A DNA stretch of 64,000 nt from Pseudarthrobacter chlorophenolicus (GCF_000962805.1 NZ_JZTW01000010.1:1-64000); one strand, 5' to 3'. Numbered from the stretch's first letter, positions 16,829-26,269 are shown. Numbers and translations are program-made. Notes: generated by a model from the letters alone, not told the origin.

Positions 16829-17872
16829 TCAATTGACGATGAGCAGGGCGGCCGCGAGGCCCAGGACCGCAATCAGCAGCCACGATGCCAGCGCGGCCAG
16901 CAGGGCCCGCCCGCCAGTCATCAGCAGCGTACGGATCCGCACCGCGGACCCCAGGCCGAAGAGCGCCGCCCCCAGCAATACGTCCTGCAGCATCGCCCCC
17001 GCCTCCAGCCACCCGTCCGCCAGCCACCCTGTGGAGCGCAGCGCCACCATCGCCACGAATCCCAGCACGAACAGCGGCACCACAGGCGGCAGGCCGGCGT
17101 CGCCCCCGGCAGGCCGCAGTGAAAACCGGTGGTGCGCCCCAGCCAGCGCCGTCACGGGCGCCAGGAGCAGCACCCTGGTGAGTTTGACGACGACGGCGAT
17201 CGCCAGGGCCGCGGGCCCGGCAGTTTGCGCCGCGGCCACCACCTGCCCCACATCGTGCACGCACGCGCCGGTCCAGGCGCCGAAAACCTCGGCGCTGAGC
17301 TGGAGCGGGTGGACCAGCAGCGGCAGGACTCCGATGGCCAGTGTGCCGCACAGGGTCACCAGCGCCACCGGCAGGACGGTGTCCACATGCCGGATGCGCC
17401 GTACCGCTGCCATCGCGCCAATAGCTGATGCCCCGCAGATGGAGAACCCCGTGGCCACCAGCAGCGACGTCACCGGCGGCAGCCTGAACAGCCGGGAGAT
17501 CAGGTAGGTGCCGCCGAAACTTGCCGCGACCACGGCGGTAATCAGCACCAGCGCGAGCCAGCCGAGGTCCAGGACATCGCCGATGCCCACTTTCAGGCCC
17601 AGCAGCACGATCCCTCCGCGCATCAAGTGCTTGCCGGCGAAGTCCAGCCCGGGGCGGGCACGCCCAGCCGTCCATCCTCCGGTCACCGGCAGGTTGGCGG
17701 CAAGGACCCCCAAAACCACGGCCAGGGTCATCGCCGGGAGGGACGGCACCAGCGCGTGGATGAGGAAGGCGAGCACCAGGGCAACGGCTGCAGAGGCAAG
17801 GCCGGGCAGCAACCGCGTGGCTCCCCGCGGGTGTCCCGGTCCGGGGGTGGGGGAGCTTCTGCTGAATGGCAC
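16829..17872 (-). CDS. YeiH/UPF0324-family putative sulfate exporter
   Basis: 347 residues with about ten hydrophobic helices. Family landmarks are the early AMTLAVVLGVLAANLP, the GLKVGIGDVLDLG segment, the SICGASAIGAMAA motif and the AWTGACVHDVGQVVAAA motif. Members are annotated as putative sulfate exporters of the inner membrane, with little direct biochemistry. It follows pepN's promoter region on the same strand and is divergent from the ATP-grasp gene. Confidence 0.87.
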   Translation of the reverse strand: MPFSRSSPTPGPGHPRGATRLLPGLASAAVALVLAFLIHALVPSLPAMTLAVVLGVLAANLPVTGGWTAGRARPGLDFAGKHLMRGGIVLLGLKVGIGDVLDLGWLALVLITAVVAASFGGTYLISRLFRLPPVTSLLVATGFSICGASAIGAMAAVRRIRHVDTVLPVALVTLCGTLAIGVLPLLVHPLQLSAEVFGAWTGACVHDVGQVVAAAQTAGPAALAIAVVVKLTRVLLLAPVTALAGAHHRFSLRPAGGDAGLPPVVPLFVLGFVAMVALRSTGWLADGWLEAGAMLQDVLLGAALFGLGSAVRIRTLLMTGGRALLAALASWLLIAVLGLAAALLIVN

Positions 17873-17985
17873 TCACCCACTTTGCCGGATGGAGCCCGGA
17901 ATGTCCGAACGGGCTGGCCGCGCCAACACGCCACAATGGAAGGCCGTTTATGAATTCGAAACAAAAAGGTGGTTGGCTATTGGGC

Positions 17986-19542
17986 ATGTCAGACCTCTTC
18001 CAGGATTACTCCGAGGCCGCGGGCCGGACCGGAGCCTACGACGAAATGTTCGCCCCCGGGCAACAGGCCCGCCCCTCCTATGAGCAGGTGGCGGACGCGC
18101 TCCGCAAGCTCTCGCTGGCCGATGTCAGCGCCCGTGCCGATTCCATGGCCCGGACCTTCCTGGACCGCGGCGTCACCTTCGACTTTGCGGGGGAGGAGCG
18201 CCCCTTCCCCCTGGACATCGTCCCCAGGGTCATCCCCGCCGCCGAGTGGGACGTCATGGAGCGCGGTGTCGCGCAGCGCGTCCGCGCCCTCGAGGCCTTC
18301 CTCAACGACGTGTACGACAAGATGACAGTGGTGTCCGACGGCGTCATCCCTCGCCAACTGGTGACCACCAGCGCGCACTTCCACCGCCAGGTCCACGGGT
18401 TCGAACCCGCGGGCGGTGTCCGCGTCCACATTTCAGGCATCGACGTGGTCCGCGATGCCGCCGGAACCTTCCGCGTCCTCGAGGACAATGTCCGTGTTCC
18501 CTCCGGCGTCAGCTACGTCCTCGAGAACCGCCGTGCCATGGCCAAGGGCCTGCCGGAAGCCTTCGGCCAGCAGCTCATCCGTCCGGTCGAGGAATACCCG
18601 CGCCGGCTCCTCTCGGCCCTGCGCAAGACCGCACCCTCGGGCGTGGACGATCCCACCGTCGTCGTGCTCACTCCCGGCGTTTTCAACAGCGCCTACTTCG
18701 AGCACACGCTGCTGGCCGGGCTGATGGGCGTGGAACTCGTTGAGGGACGCGACCTCATCTGCCGCGGAAACCGCGTTTACATGCGCACCACCGCCGGTGA
18801 GCAGCGCGTCGACGTCATCTACAAGCGCATCGACGACGACTTCCTCGACCCCCTGCAGTTCCGGGCCGATTCCATGCTCGGCTGTCCCGGACTGGTCAAC
18901 GCGGCCCGCGCCGGCGGCGTCACCATTGCCAACGCCGTGGGCAACGGAGTCGCGGACGACAAACTGGTCTACAGTTACGTTCCTGACCTGATCCGCTACT
19001 ACCTCAGCGAGGAGCCCATCATCGCGAACGTTGATACGTTCCGCCTCGAGGAGAAGGAAGCCCGGGAATACACCCTGGACAACCTCGCCGAACTCGTGGT
19101 CAAACCGGTGGACGGCTCCGGCGGAAAGGGCCTGGTCATCGGCCCGGACGCCTCCAACGACGAACTGGACGCCCTGCGGCAGCGGATCATCACCGATCCA
19201 CGCGGCTGGATCGCCCAGCCTGTCCTGCAGCTCTCCACGGTGCCCACGCTCAGCGGCGACAAGTTCGGCCCCCGCCACGTGGACCTTCGCCCCTTTGCCG
19301 TGAACGACGGCGACAACGTCTGGGTGCTGCCCGGCGGCCTTACCCGCGTGGCGCTGAAGGAAGGCTCGCTGATCGTGAACTCCAGCCAGGGCGGCGGCTC
19401 CAAGGACACCTGGGTCCTGGCAGATTCGCCGCAGATGCCCGTCGAGTCCGTACCGCGGCAATCCATCTCGGTCCGCGAGAGGGTCTCCGTATGGCCTGTG
19501 GAAAGCAACTGGCGCGACCGCCAGTCGGAGCAGCAGCAGTGA
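17986..19542 (+). CDS. Circularly permuted ATP-grasp type 2 protein (DUF404/DUF407)
   Basis: 518 residues from the ATG at 17986 (MSDLFQDYSE). Landmarks of the family include DNVRVPSGVSYVLENRRAM, IYKRIDDDFLDPL, VVKPVDGSGGKGLVIGP and RHVDLRPFAV. The permuted ATP-grasp fold is predicted to catalyse peptide-like ligation. It heads a three-gene cluster with an alpha-E protein and a transglutaminase, an association proposed for synthesis or attachment of an unknown peptide. An in-frame ATG at 17950 has the better ribosome binding site (GGAAGG, spacing 6), so the protein may carry 12 extra N-terminal residues. Confidence 0.88.
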   Translation: MSDLFQDYSEAAGRTGAYDEMFAPGQQARPSYEQVADALRKLSLADVSARADSMARTFLDRGVTFDFAGEERPFPLDIVPRVIPAAEWDVMERGVAQRVRALEAFLNDVYDKMTVVSDGVIPRQLVTTSAHFHRQVHGFEPAGGVRVHISGIDVVRDAAGTFRVLEDNVRVPSGVSYVLENRRAMAKGLPEAFGQQLIRPVEEYPRRLLSALRKTAPSGVDDPTVVVLTPGVFNSAYFEHTLLAGLMGVELVEGRDLICRGNRVYMRTTAGEQRVDVIYKRIDDDFLDPLQFRADSMLGCPGLVNAARAGGVTIANAVGNGVADDKLVYSYVPDLIRYYLSEEPIIANVDTFRLEEKEAREYTLDNLAELVVKPVDGSGGKGLVIGPDASNDELDALRQRIITDPRGWIAQPVLQLSTVPTLSGDKFGPRHVDLRPFAVNDGDNVWVLPGGLTRVALKEGSLIVNSSQGGGSKDTWVLADSPQMPVESVPRQSISVRERVSVWPVESNWRDRQSEQQQ

Positions 19543-19599
19543 ACCGCACCGCCCGGCACCGTTTCTTGTCCGTTTCGGCCCCGCAGGAGGTAGCCGCGA

Positions 19600-20526
19600 A
19601 TGCTTAGCCGTATTGCCGAATCCCTATTCTGGATCGGCCGCTATGTGGAGCGGGCCGACGGCACCGCCCGTATCCTCGATGTACACCTGGAACGGCTCAA
19701 CCACCTCCCCATGGAGGAACGGAAGAGCGTCGCCCAGGAGCTGCTGGCCGTGATGGGAGCAAGGCCCCAAAGCGACGACTTCGGCCTGCCTGAACTTCTG
19801 CACGCCCTGGCGTACGACAAGACCAGTGCCACGTCCATCGCCGGGTCACTGGGTGCTGCCCGCGAGAACGCCCGCCGTGCCCGCGAAACGGTCTCCTCCG
19901 GACTGTGGGAAAGCCTCAACACCACCTACTACGGGCTCAGCCAGCACCGCAAGGACGTGGTGGGCACCTACCGGTTCTGCAACTGGACACTGGAGCGCAC
20001 CGCCATGGTCAGCGGGCTCGCCGACACCACCGTCAGCCATGACGAAAGCTGGCTGTTCCTGGTCCTGGGCCGTTCACTGGAGCGGGCCGACATGACCGCC
20101 CGCATGCTGTCCACCCGCGACGTCCTGTCCGCGGGTATGTCCTGGGTGAACATGCTCCGCTGTGCCGGCGCCTATGAATCTTTCCTCCGGACGCGCCGGG
20201 CAGCCTTCGGTGACCAGCACGCGGCCGAGTTCCTGCTCCTGGACCGGCTGTTCCCGCGCTCCATCGTGTACGCACTCCGTGACGCCGACGAATGCCTCGC
20301 CAAGCTGGACCCCTCAGCCCAGCGCGTGGGCTTTATCAACGACGCCCGCCGGATCGTGGGCCAGGCCCGCACGTTCCTCGAGTTCCACCGGACGGACGAC
20401 CTCATGTCCGAACTGCCCGAACACATGGAACGCGTGCAGAAGGCTGTGTCCCAGGCCTCGGACGCCATTTCCCGTAAGTACTTCAATCAGGCGGACGAAC
20501 TGGCCTGGGTGGGAGAAGTTTCATGA
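19600..20526 (+). CDS. Alpha-E domain protein (DUF403)
   Basis: 308 residues, nearly all alpha-helical by composition. It opens with the family signature MLSRIAESLFWIGRYVERADGTARILD. A second conserved stretch, SWLFLVLGRSLERADMTARML, lies near residue 155. The domain has a glutamate/arginine-rich repeated helical core, and its activity is unknown. It is preceded by GGAGG and overlaps the transglutaminase start by four bases (ATGA), so translation is probably coupled. Confidence 0.88.
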   Translation: MLSRIAESLFWIGRYVERADGTARILDVHLERLNHLPMEERKSVAQELLAVMGARPQSDDFGLPELLHALAYDKTSATSIAGSLGAARENARRARETVSSGLWESLNTTYYGLSQHRKDVVGTYRFCNWTLERTAMVSGLADTTVSHDESWLFLVLGRSLERADMTARMLSTRDVLSAGMSWVNMLRCAGAYESFLRTRRAAFGDQHAAEFLLLDRLFPRSIVYALRDADECLAKLDPSAQRVGFINDARRIVGQARTFLEFHRTDDLMSELPEHMERVQKAVSQASDAISRKYFNQADELAWVGEVS

Positions 20527-21374
20527 CCCGGCTGAGCATCGTCCACCGGACGGCGTACAAGTACAACAAGCGCGTCACCCTCTCGTACAACGAGGCACGG
20601 ATGACCCCGCTGACGGACTCCCAGCAGGTGGTCCTCGAGTCAGTGGTCAAGGTGTCCCCGTCGCAGGCGGCCGTGAGCACCTACCGTGACTACTGGGGAA
20701 CCAGGGTGACGGCCTTCGACATGCAGATGCCGCACGACCATCTGGAGGTCGTCTCCAACATCACCGTCGAGGTCCACCGCGCCGGTAAAATTCCGTCCGA
20801 GTCCGACATCGTCGGATGGGATGTCCTGGCGTCGCCGGAAACCCTCAACACCCACAGCGACTGGCTGCCGCAGTCACGGCTCAGCGGGCCGGGGGACGAA
20901 GTCCTGAGCATCATCCCGGGCGTTGTTGACGGAAAGAACCCGCACGAGGCTGCCATGGCCATCTTCGCCTGGATGCGCGGCGAGATGACCTACATGTCCG
21001 GCTCCACCGCTGTCACCACGAACGCGGAAGAGGCGTGGACACAGCGGCAGGGCGTCTGCCAGGACCTCGCGCACCTGGCCATCGGTGCCCTCCGCAGCTG
21101 CGGGATACCCGCACGCTACGTCTCGGGCTACCTGCACCCGCGCTCCAGCGCCGGCGTGGGTGAGACAGTTGCGGGCCAGTCACACGCGTGGCTGGAGTGG
21201 TGGGATGGCGAATGGCGAAGCTGGGATCCCACCAACCACAAGCCCGCCGGGGACTTCCACGTCACCGTGGCACGCGGAAGGGATTACCGGGACGTGTCGC
21301 CGCTGAAGGGAATCCTGTCCGGCGGCGGCGGATCGGCCCTCACCGTCAGCGTGGAAATCACCCAGCTCGCCTGA
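20523..21374 (+). CDS. Transglutaminase-like cysteine protease-fold protein
   Basis: 283 residues. The N-terminal beta domain (bacterial transglutaminase-like N-terminal region) covers about 1-85 and begins RLSIVHRTAYKYNKRVTLSYNEARM. The catalytic domain carries Cys in RQGVCQDLAHLAIGALR, His in GQSHAWLEWW and Asp in WRSWDPTNHK. This is a complete Cys-His-Asp triad. Members may act as peptidases or amide-bond-forming enzymes. The tight overlap with the alpha-E gene and the upstream ATP-grasp gene suggests joint function on the same peptide. Confidence 0.9.
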   Translation: MTRLSIVHRTAYKYNKRVTLSYNEARMTPLTDSQQVVLESVVKVSPSQAAVSTYRDYWGTRVTAFDMQMPHDHLEVVSNITVEVHRAGKIPSESDIVGWDVLASPETLNTHSDWLPQSRLSGPGDEVLSIIPGVVDGKNPHEAAMAIFAWMRGEMTYMSGSTAVTTNAEEAWTQRQGVCQDLAHLAIGALRSCGIPARYVSGYLHPRSSAGVGETVAGQSHAWLEWWDGEWRSWDPTNHKPAGDFHVTVARGRDYRDVSPLKGILSGGGGSALTVSVEITQLA

Positions 21375-21407
21375 CCGGCAGCGTGCGCACTGCGCGCACG
21401 CTGCCGG
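21375..21407. terminator. Bidirectional terminator hairpin
   Basis: A perfect 14-bp stem (21375-21388 with 21394-21407) has a 5-base loop and sits exactly between two convergent genes. There is no long T-run. Confidence 0.65.
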
Positions 21408-21411
21408 CGCC

Positions 21412-21879
21412 CTATTCGTGGGCGGACTTGGCCGAGCTGCTGATTTGGGTCCACCAGGTCATGGGCTCGGTGACCTTGAACCGGCGGCCGGTGACGGAGT
21501 CGGGGGTAATCCGGACGAACGCGTCCTTGCGGCCCGCCTGCCAGGGGAAGAGGTAGAGCCGGGACGTGTCCAGGACGTCCTCGGCCTGCTTCACCACTTC
21601 GGCCGTTCCCTTGACCACGACGCTCCAGGCGAGTCCGCTCTCCGGATCCACGCCGTCGGCCTCCACGGCCACAGCTGCGTCGCCGGATGCGGCCGACAGC
21701 TTGGTGCCTTGGCCGGTGCGGAAGACCACTGTGCCGCCGTCCACCGTGTAATTGATGGGGAAGATATCCGGGCGGCCGTCCGCGAGGACGGCCAGCCTGC
21801 CCACGGAAACGGTGCGCAGCATGGCCCAGCATTCGTGGTGCTCGAGGTTCTGGACGTCAGGTGATGACTCGTTGCTCAT
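21412..21879 (-). CDS. Pyridoxamine 5'-phosphate oxidase-family protein
   Basis: 155 residues, the size of small flavin-reductase/PNPOx-like split-barrel proteins. Landmarks are MLRTVSVGRLAVLADGRPDIFPINY at the start and SVVVKGTAEVV in the middle. Such proteins usually bind FMN or F420 as dimers and can act as reductases or haem/flavin binders. The substrate is not evident. It is convergent with the transglutaminase gene and lies 18 bases downstream of the zinc-ribbon SDR start, on the same strand as that gene's end. Confidence 0.82.
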   Translation of the reverse strand: MSNESSPDVQNLEHHECWAMLRTVSVGRLAVLADGRPDIFPINYTVDGGTVVFRTGQGTKLSAASGDAAVAVEADGVDPESGLAWSVVVKGTAEVVKQAEDVLDTSRLYLFPWQAGRKDAFVRITPDSVTGRRFKVTEPMTWWTQISSSAKSAHE

Positions 21880-21897
21880 GCCGTGAGCATACGCCTT

Positions 21898-23349
21898 TCA
21901 CCAGGGGCTGGGCTTGTAATCCTTGAGGAAGACGCCGTACTGGTCTTCGCCGTTTTCGCCCATGACAATGGGATCGTAAACCCGGGCTGCACCGTCCACC
22001 AGGTCCAGCGGCGCGTGGAAGCCTTCCTCCATGAGCCGGACCTTTGTGTAGTGGGGCCGCTCGTCGGTGATCCAGCCGGTGTCCACGGCGGTCATCAGGA
22101 TGCCGTCAGAATCGAGCATCTCCTGCGCGCTGGTCCTGGTCATCATGTTCAGTGCCGCCTTGGCCATGTTGGTGTGCGGATGGCCTGGACCTTTGTAGGC
22201 CCGGGAGAACTGGCCTTCCATGGCGGAGACGTTCACGATGTACTTGCGGTGTGCCGTGGAACGCTGCATGGCCCCCCTCAGGCGGCTGACCAGCAGGAAC
22301 GGGGCTGTGACGTTGCAGAGCTGGACTTCGAGCATCTCCAGCGGGTCCACCTCGTCCACCACCTGTGTCCAGCTGTTGATGGTGGCCAGGTCCGGAACCA
22401 GGCCGCCGGCGTCGATGGCCGTGCCCGCGGCGATACGTTCCAGTGAGGCGGATCCGGTGGAGAGTGCCAGGGACGTCACAGCGTCCCCGGCGAGGACTGG
22501 GTGCTCGGTCACGGTGCCGGCCAGCGCCAGCGGATGCTTGTCATGGGCGTGGCCGAACGTCAGCAGCTCCGGCCCGCCGTTGGCTTGCTCCAGCGCGGCA
22601 GGCAAGGGCTCGTCCTCGGCATCCACCAGCGGTTTGTAGGCATTGCCGGTGCGGCGGACGGTCTGGGCGGCGTTGTTGATGATGATGTCCAGCGGCCCGG
22701 CCTCGTTGAGGGAGTCGGTCAGCGCCATCACCTGAGACGGGTCGCGGAGGTCGATGCCTACAATCCGCAGCCGGTGCAGCCAGTCGGCGCTGTCCTCCAT
22801 GGCAGCGAACCGCCGCGCTGCGTCCTTGGGGAACCGGGTGGTGATAGTGGTATGGGCGCCGTCCCGCAGCAGCCGGAGGGCGATGTACATGCCGATCTTG
22901 GCGCGGCCGCCCGTAAGCAGTGCGCTGCGGCCGGTGAGATCGGTCCGTGCATCGCGTTTGCTGTGGCTGAACGCAGCGCATTCCGGGCACAGCTGGTGGT
23001 AGAAGGCATCCACCTGGGTGTAGTGCTGCTTGCAGATGTAACAGGGGCGGGACCGAATGAGGTGGCCGGCCACTTCGCCGGTGGCGGAGGTAGCGAGTTT
23101 GTTCCCGCGCGTCTCGTCGTCGATCCGGTCGGGCGCGGCCGTGGCCGTCAGGGCAATAACGGCCCGGTCGGCGTCGGCAATCATGTCTCGCTTGGTGACC
23201 CTGCGGTGGCGTTTGACCGCTTTGAACATTTTGCCGGTGGCCCGGCGCACCGAGATGTAGTCAGGGTGCTCCTCGTCGTAGACGTGGATGGTGTTCAGGA
23301 CCTTGAGGCAGGCCTGGATTTCCTCAGGGGTCAGGTCGGGGGAGCTCAT
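21898..23349 (-). CDS. SDR-family protein with N-terminal zinc ribbon
   Basis: 483 residues, far longer than a normal 250-residue SDR. Residues 1-140 hold an extra region with a four-cysteine site: Cys103/Cys106 (CYIC) and Cys121/Cys124 (CPEC). The Rossmann domain follows with TGGRAKIG (146-153) and NNAAQT (226-230). The catalytic region has Ser375 (VNVSAMEG), but the YxxxK tyrosine is replaced by threonine (TNMAK, 393-397). An insertion of about 100 residues lies between NNAAQT and the active site. It may be a non-canonical reductase or a binding protein. Substrate unknown. Confidence 0.8.
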   Translation of the reverse strand: MSSPDLTPEEIQACLKVLNTIHVYDEEHPDYISVRRATGKMFKAVKRHRRVTKRDMIADADRAVIALTATAAPDRIDDETRGNKLATSATGEVAGHLIRSRPCYICKQHYTQVDAFYHQLCPECAAFSHSKRDARTDLTGRSALLTGGRAKIGMYIALRLLRDGAHTTITTRFPKDAARRFAAMEDSADWLHRLRIVGIDLRDPSQVMALTDSLNEAGPLDIIINNAAQTVRRTGNAYKPLVDAEDEPLPAALEQANGGPELLTFGHAHDKHPLALAGTVTEHPVLAGDAVTSLALSTGSASLERIAAGTAIDAGGLVPDLATINSWTQVVDEVDPLEMLEVQLCNVTAPFLLVSRLRGAMQRSTAHRKYIVNVSAMEGQFSRAYKGPGHPHTNMAKAALNMMTRTSAQEMLDSDGILMTAVDTGWITDERPHYTKVRLMEEGFHAPLDLVDGAARVYDPIVMGENGEDQYGVFLKDYKPSPW

Positions 23350-23386
23350 TGGGTCAATTTTACAGCGTAGATACAGGCCATCATGA

Positions 23387-23429
23387 CTGAAGGACCGCCG
23401 GCGCCGTGCAGGCGCCGCCGGTCCTTCAG
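23387..23429 (-). terminator. Hairpin after glgC
   Basis: A 19-bp stem with one mismatch (23387-23405 with 23411-23429) and a 5-base loop lies 20 bases beyond the glgC stop codon on the minus strand. Confidence 0.7.
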
Positions 23430-23448
23430 CTGGATGTCAGGGGGGTTG

Positions 23449-24855
23449 TCAGGAGACGCGTGCCCCTGGGGAAGCTTCGGCTGCGGCGGCGTGGGTCCTG
23501 GCCACCTTGTCCACCGATTCGCGCACCTCCGGGTACTGGTCCGCGGCCGCCTTTACGGCGTTGGGGACCAGGTGCAGGTTCTTGGCGGCCAACTGGCGCT
23601 CGTGTTCGCCGGGCTCCGGGACTTCCTGGTACTTGGACAAAACGGTGATTCCGGACTCGGTGACCTTGAAGCCGCGTGCCCGGTCGAGGTCCGGGTCCAG
23701 GCCGATGGCAGCGCCGGCGGGCACCTTGACGTTCTTGTCAATGATGGCCCGGTTGATCACGGCGCCCTCGCCTACCTGTACCTTGTCCATCAGCACGGAG
23801 TCGATGACCCGGCTGCTGGTTGCCACGTACACGTCGTTGGAGAGGACGGAGCCCTCCACCACGCCGCCGGAGATCACCACGCCGCTGGAGACGATCGAAT
23901 CCAGGGCGGTGCCCACGGTGTTGTTGAGGCCGCGGACAAACTTGGCGGGCGGGGAGATGCTCTGCCGGGTGTAGATGGGCCACTCGGAGTTGTAGAGGTT
24001 GAACACCGGCAACGGCGAGATGAGGTCCATGTGGGCGTCGTAGAAGGAGTCAATGGTGCCTACGTCGCGCCAATAGGTGCGGTCGCGTTCGGTGGAACCC
24101 GGGATTTCGTTGAGCGTGAAGTCGTAGACCCCCGCCTCGCCCTGGTTGACGAAGTAGGGGATGATGTCGCCGCCCATGTCGTGCTTGGTGTCGAGGCGTT
24201 CGGCGTCCACGTGCAGGGCTGCCACCAGGGCATCGGCGTCGAACACGTAGTTGCCCATGGAGGCGAGGAACTGGGTGGGATCTGCGGCGAGGCCGGGCGT
24301 GGTGGCGGGCTTTTCCACGAATGCTGCGATCTTCTGCGGATCGTTCTGGTCCACCTCGATGACGCCGAACTGGTTGGCCATGTTCAGTGGCTGCCGGACG
24401 GCGGCAACGGTTGCCTTGGCCCCGCTGTGGACGTGCTGTTCCACCATCTGGGCGAAGTCCATGCGGTAGACGTGGTCCGCCCCGACCACGACGACGATGT
24501 CGGGGTTGGCGTCGTGGATCAGGTTCAGGGACTGGTAGATGGCGTTGGCGCTGCCCAGGAACCAGCTCTTTCCGACGCGCTGCTGTGCGGGGACGGAGGC
24601 GACGTAGTTCCCGAGCTGGGTGGACATGCGCCAGGCTTCGGAAATATGCCGGTCGAGGCTATGGGACTTGTATTGGGTGAGGACCACAATTTGCAGGTAA
24701 CGCGAATTCACCAGGTTGGAAATCGCAAAATCGATAAGGCGGTAGCTGCCGGCGAAAGGCACCGCGGGCTTCGCCCGGTCTGCCGTCAGTGGCATCAGTC
24801 TGTTTCCCTCGCCACCTGCGAGGACAATGGCCAGGACTTTTTTATTCAACGGCAT
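23449..24855 (-). CDS. glgC: Glucose-1-phosphate adenylyltransferase
   Basis: 468 residues. The nucleotidyltransferase signature is [24 protein letters not shown]. The ATP/glucose-1-P site includes [21 protein letters not shown] and FVEKP, and a left-handed beta-helix domain forms the C-terminal third ([15 protein letters not shown]). It makes ADP-glucose for glycogen. The C-terminus extends about 45 residues beyond the helix as an alanine- and glutamate-rich tail. It is divergent from glgA across a 102-base spacer that holds an inverted repeat. Confidence 0.95.
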   Translation of the reverse strand: MPLNKKVLAIVLAGGEGNRLMPLTADRAKPAVPFAGSYRLIDFAISNLVNSRYLQIVVLTQYKSHSLDRHISEAWRMSTQLGNYVASVPAQQRVGKSWFLGSANAIYQSLNLIHDANPDIVVVVGADHVYRMDFAQMVEQHVHSGAKATVAAVRQPLNMANQFGVIEVDQNDPQKIAAFVEKPATTPGLAADPTQFLASMGNYVFDADALVAALHVDAERLDTKHDMGGDIIPYFVNQGEAGVYDFTLNEIPGSTERDRTYWRDVGTIDSFYDAHMDLISPLPVFNLYNSEWPIYTRQSISPPAKFVRGLNNTVGTALDSIVSSGVVISGGVVEGSVLSNDVYVATSSRVIDSVLMDKVQVGEGAVINRAIIDKNVKVPAGAAIGLDPDLDRARGFKVTESGITVLSKYQEVPEPGEHERQLAAKNLHLVPNAVKAAADQYPEVRESVDKVARTHAAAAEASPGARVS

Positions 24856-24893
24856 AGTGGTCGCTCCTGTACGCCTTCGTAACTCCCCAAGAC

Positions 24894-24912
24894 AGTCCGG
24901 TACGCCCGGACT
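24894..24912. promoter_or_regulatory. Inverted repeat in the glgC-glgA divergent spacer
   Basis: AGTCCGG (24894-24900) and CCGGACT (24906-24912) form a perfect 7-bp dyad around TACGC. Its central position between two divergent glycogen genes makes it a candidate operator, but no regulator is identified. Confidence 0.4.
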
Positions 24913-24957
24913 CCTTCACACTAGAACAGTTATGCGTGAAGGACTACCTTGGGTCTT

Positions 24958-26163
24958 GTGCGAATAGATATTGTGACTAAAGAGTTCCCGCCGGAAATTT
25001 ATGGTGGCGCCGGGGTGCACGTCGCCGAATTGAGCAGGGTGCTTAGTAAGCACGTTGACCTGCAGGTTCGTGCTTTCGGTGCTCCCCGCGACGCTGATTA
25101 TCACGGGGCAGCGGTGACCTCCTACGCTGTGCCGGAGGACCTGGGGTCAGCCAACGCTGCGGTGCAGACGCTGGGTGTGGACCTGAGGATCGTCCCGGAC
25201 ATCGCCGGCGCCGACCTGGTCCATTCGCATACCTGGTACGCCAACATGGCCGGACATCTGGCCTCGCTGCTGCACGGAATTCCGCATGTTTTGAGTGCCC
25301 ACAGCCTGGAGCCCCTGCGTCCGTGGAAAGCGGAGCAGCTCGGTGGCGGCTACGCTCTGTCCTCCTGGGTGGAGAAGACCGCCTACGAGGCTGCCGCTGC
25401 CATCATCGCCGTGTCCGAGGGCATGCGGCAGGACATCCTGCGCAGCTACCCCGACGTTGATCCGGAGAAGGTCCGGGTGGTCCACAACGGGATCGATGTC
25501 GAGCTGTGGAAGCGCGACGAGAACGACGACGCCATCCGTGCGCTCGGCATTGATCCCGCCAGGCCGAGCGTCGTGTTTGTGGGAAGAAACACGCGGCAGA
25601 AGGGGGTCCCGTACCTCCTTCGGGCAGCGGCGAAACTTCCTGACAACGTCCAGCTCGTCCTGTGCCTGGGGGCTGCCGACACCCCGGAGCTGGCCGCCGA
25701 GACCGCCGCGCTGATCGAAGACCTGCAGAAGCAGCGGACCGGTGTGGTGCTGATCGAGCGGATGTTGCCCCGCCACGAGCTGATCCAGGTGCTTAGCCAC
25801 GCCACCGCTTTCGCCTGCCCCTCCATCTATGAGCCGCTGGGCATCGTTAACCTCGAAGCCATGGCCTGCGGCGCCGCAGTGGTGGCCAGTGCCACGGGTG
25901 GCATTCCCGAGGTGGTGGAGCACGGCCGGACCGGGCTTCTGGTGGACCTTGAGCAGGTCACGGACGGCACCGGGACGCCGCTGGACCCCGAAAAGTTCGT
26001 CAGTGAATTCGCGGCCGCCCTCACAGAGGTCGTATCCGATCCTGACCGCGCGAGGGCCATGGGCCAGGCTGGCCGTGAGCGAGCCGAGAAGCACTTCTCC
26101 TGGGAGTCCATCACGGAGACCACCCTCGAGGTGTACCGTTCGGTGCTGCCCGCCGGCAGCTGA
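24958..26163 (+). CDS. glgA: Glycogen synthase (GT4-type GlgA/GlgM)
   Basis: 401 residues from the GTG at 24958, giving MRIDIVTKEFPPEIYGGAGV. The donor-binding GGAGVHVAEL loop is at the N-terminus. The GT-B second domain has VVFVGRNTRQKGVPYLL, PSIYEPLGIVNLEAMACG (the E-x7-E region) and GGIPEVV. It extends alpha-1,4-glucan or forms maltose-1-phosphate from ADP-glucose in the actinobacterial pathway. A TTG at 24949 has a closer ribosome binding site (GAAGGA), so three more residues are possible. Confidence 0.92.
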   Translation: MRIDIVTKEFPPEIYGGAGVHVAELSRVLSKHVDLQVRAFGAPRDADYHGAAVTSYAVPEDLGSANAAVQTLGVDLRIVPDIAGADLVHSHTWYANMAGHLASLLHGIPHVLSAHSLEPLRPWKAEQLGGGYALSSWVEKTAYEAAAAIIAVSEGMRQDILRSYPDVDPEKVRVVHNGIDVELWKRDENDDAIRALGIDPARPSVVFVGRNTRQKGVPYLLRAAAKLPDNVQLVLCLGAADTPELAAETAALIEDLQKQRTGVVLIERMLPRHELIQVLSHATAFACPSIYEPLGIVNLEAMACGAAVVASATGGIPEVVEHGRTGLLVDLEQVTDGTGTPLDPEKFVSEFAAALTEVVSDPDRARAMGQAGRERAEKHFSWESITETTLEVYRSVLPAGS

Positions 26164-26177
26164 CGTCCCGCCAGCAG

Positions 26178-26227
26178 TACGACGACGGCGCCGCTCCCCG
26201 TGGAAGGGAAGCGGCGCCGTCGTCGTA
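26178..26227. terminator. Large bidirectional terminator hairpin
   Basis: A perfect 17-bp stem (26178-26194 with 26211-26227) encloses a 16-base loop with a small inner pairing. It lies between the convergent glgA and acyl-CoA oxidase genes. Confidence 0.75.
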
Positions 26228-26269
26228 TACGGACTATGCCCCGCGTCGGTGGTGGGTCACTGCCGGACG

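Noticed and set aside
23383..24882. A 499-codon plus-strand open frame opposite glgC
   Set aside because: glgC has all its family motifs on the opposite strand; the plus frame has none.
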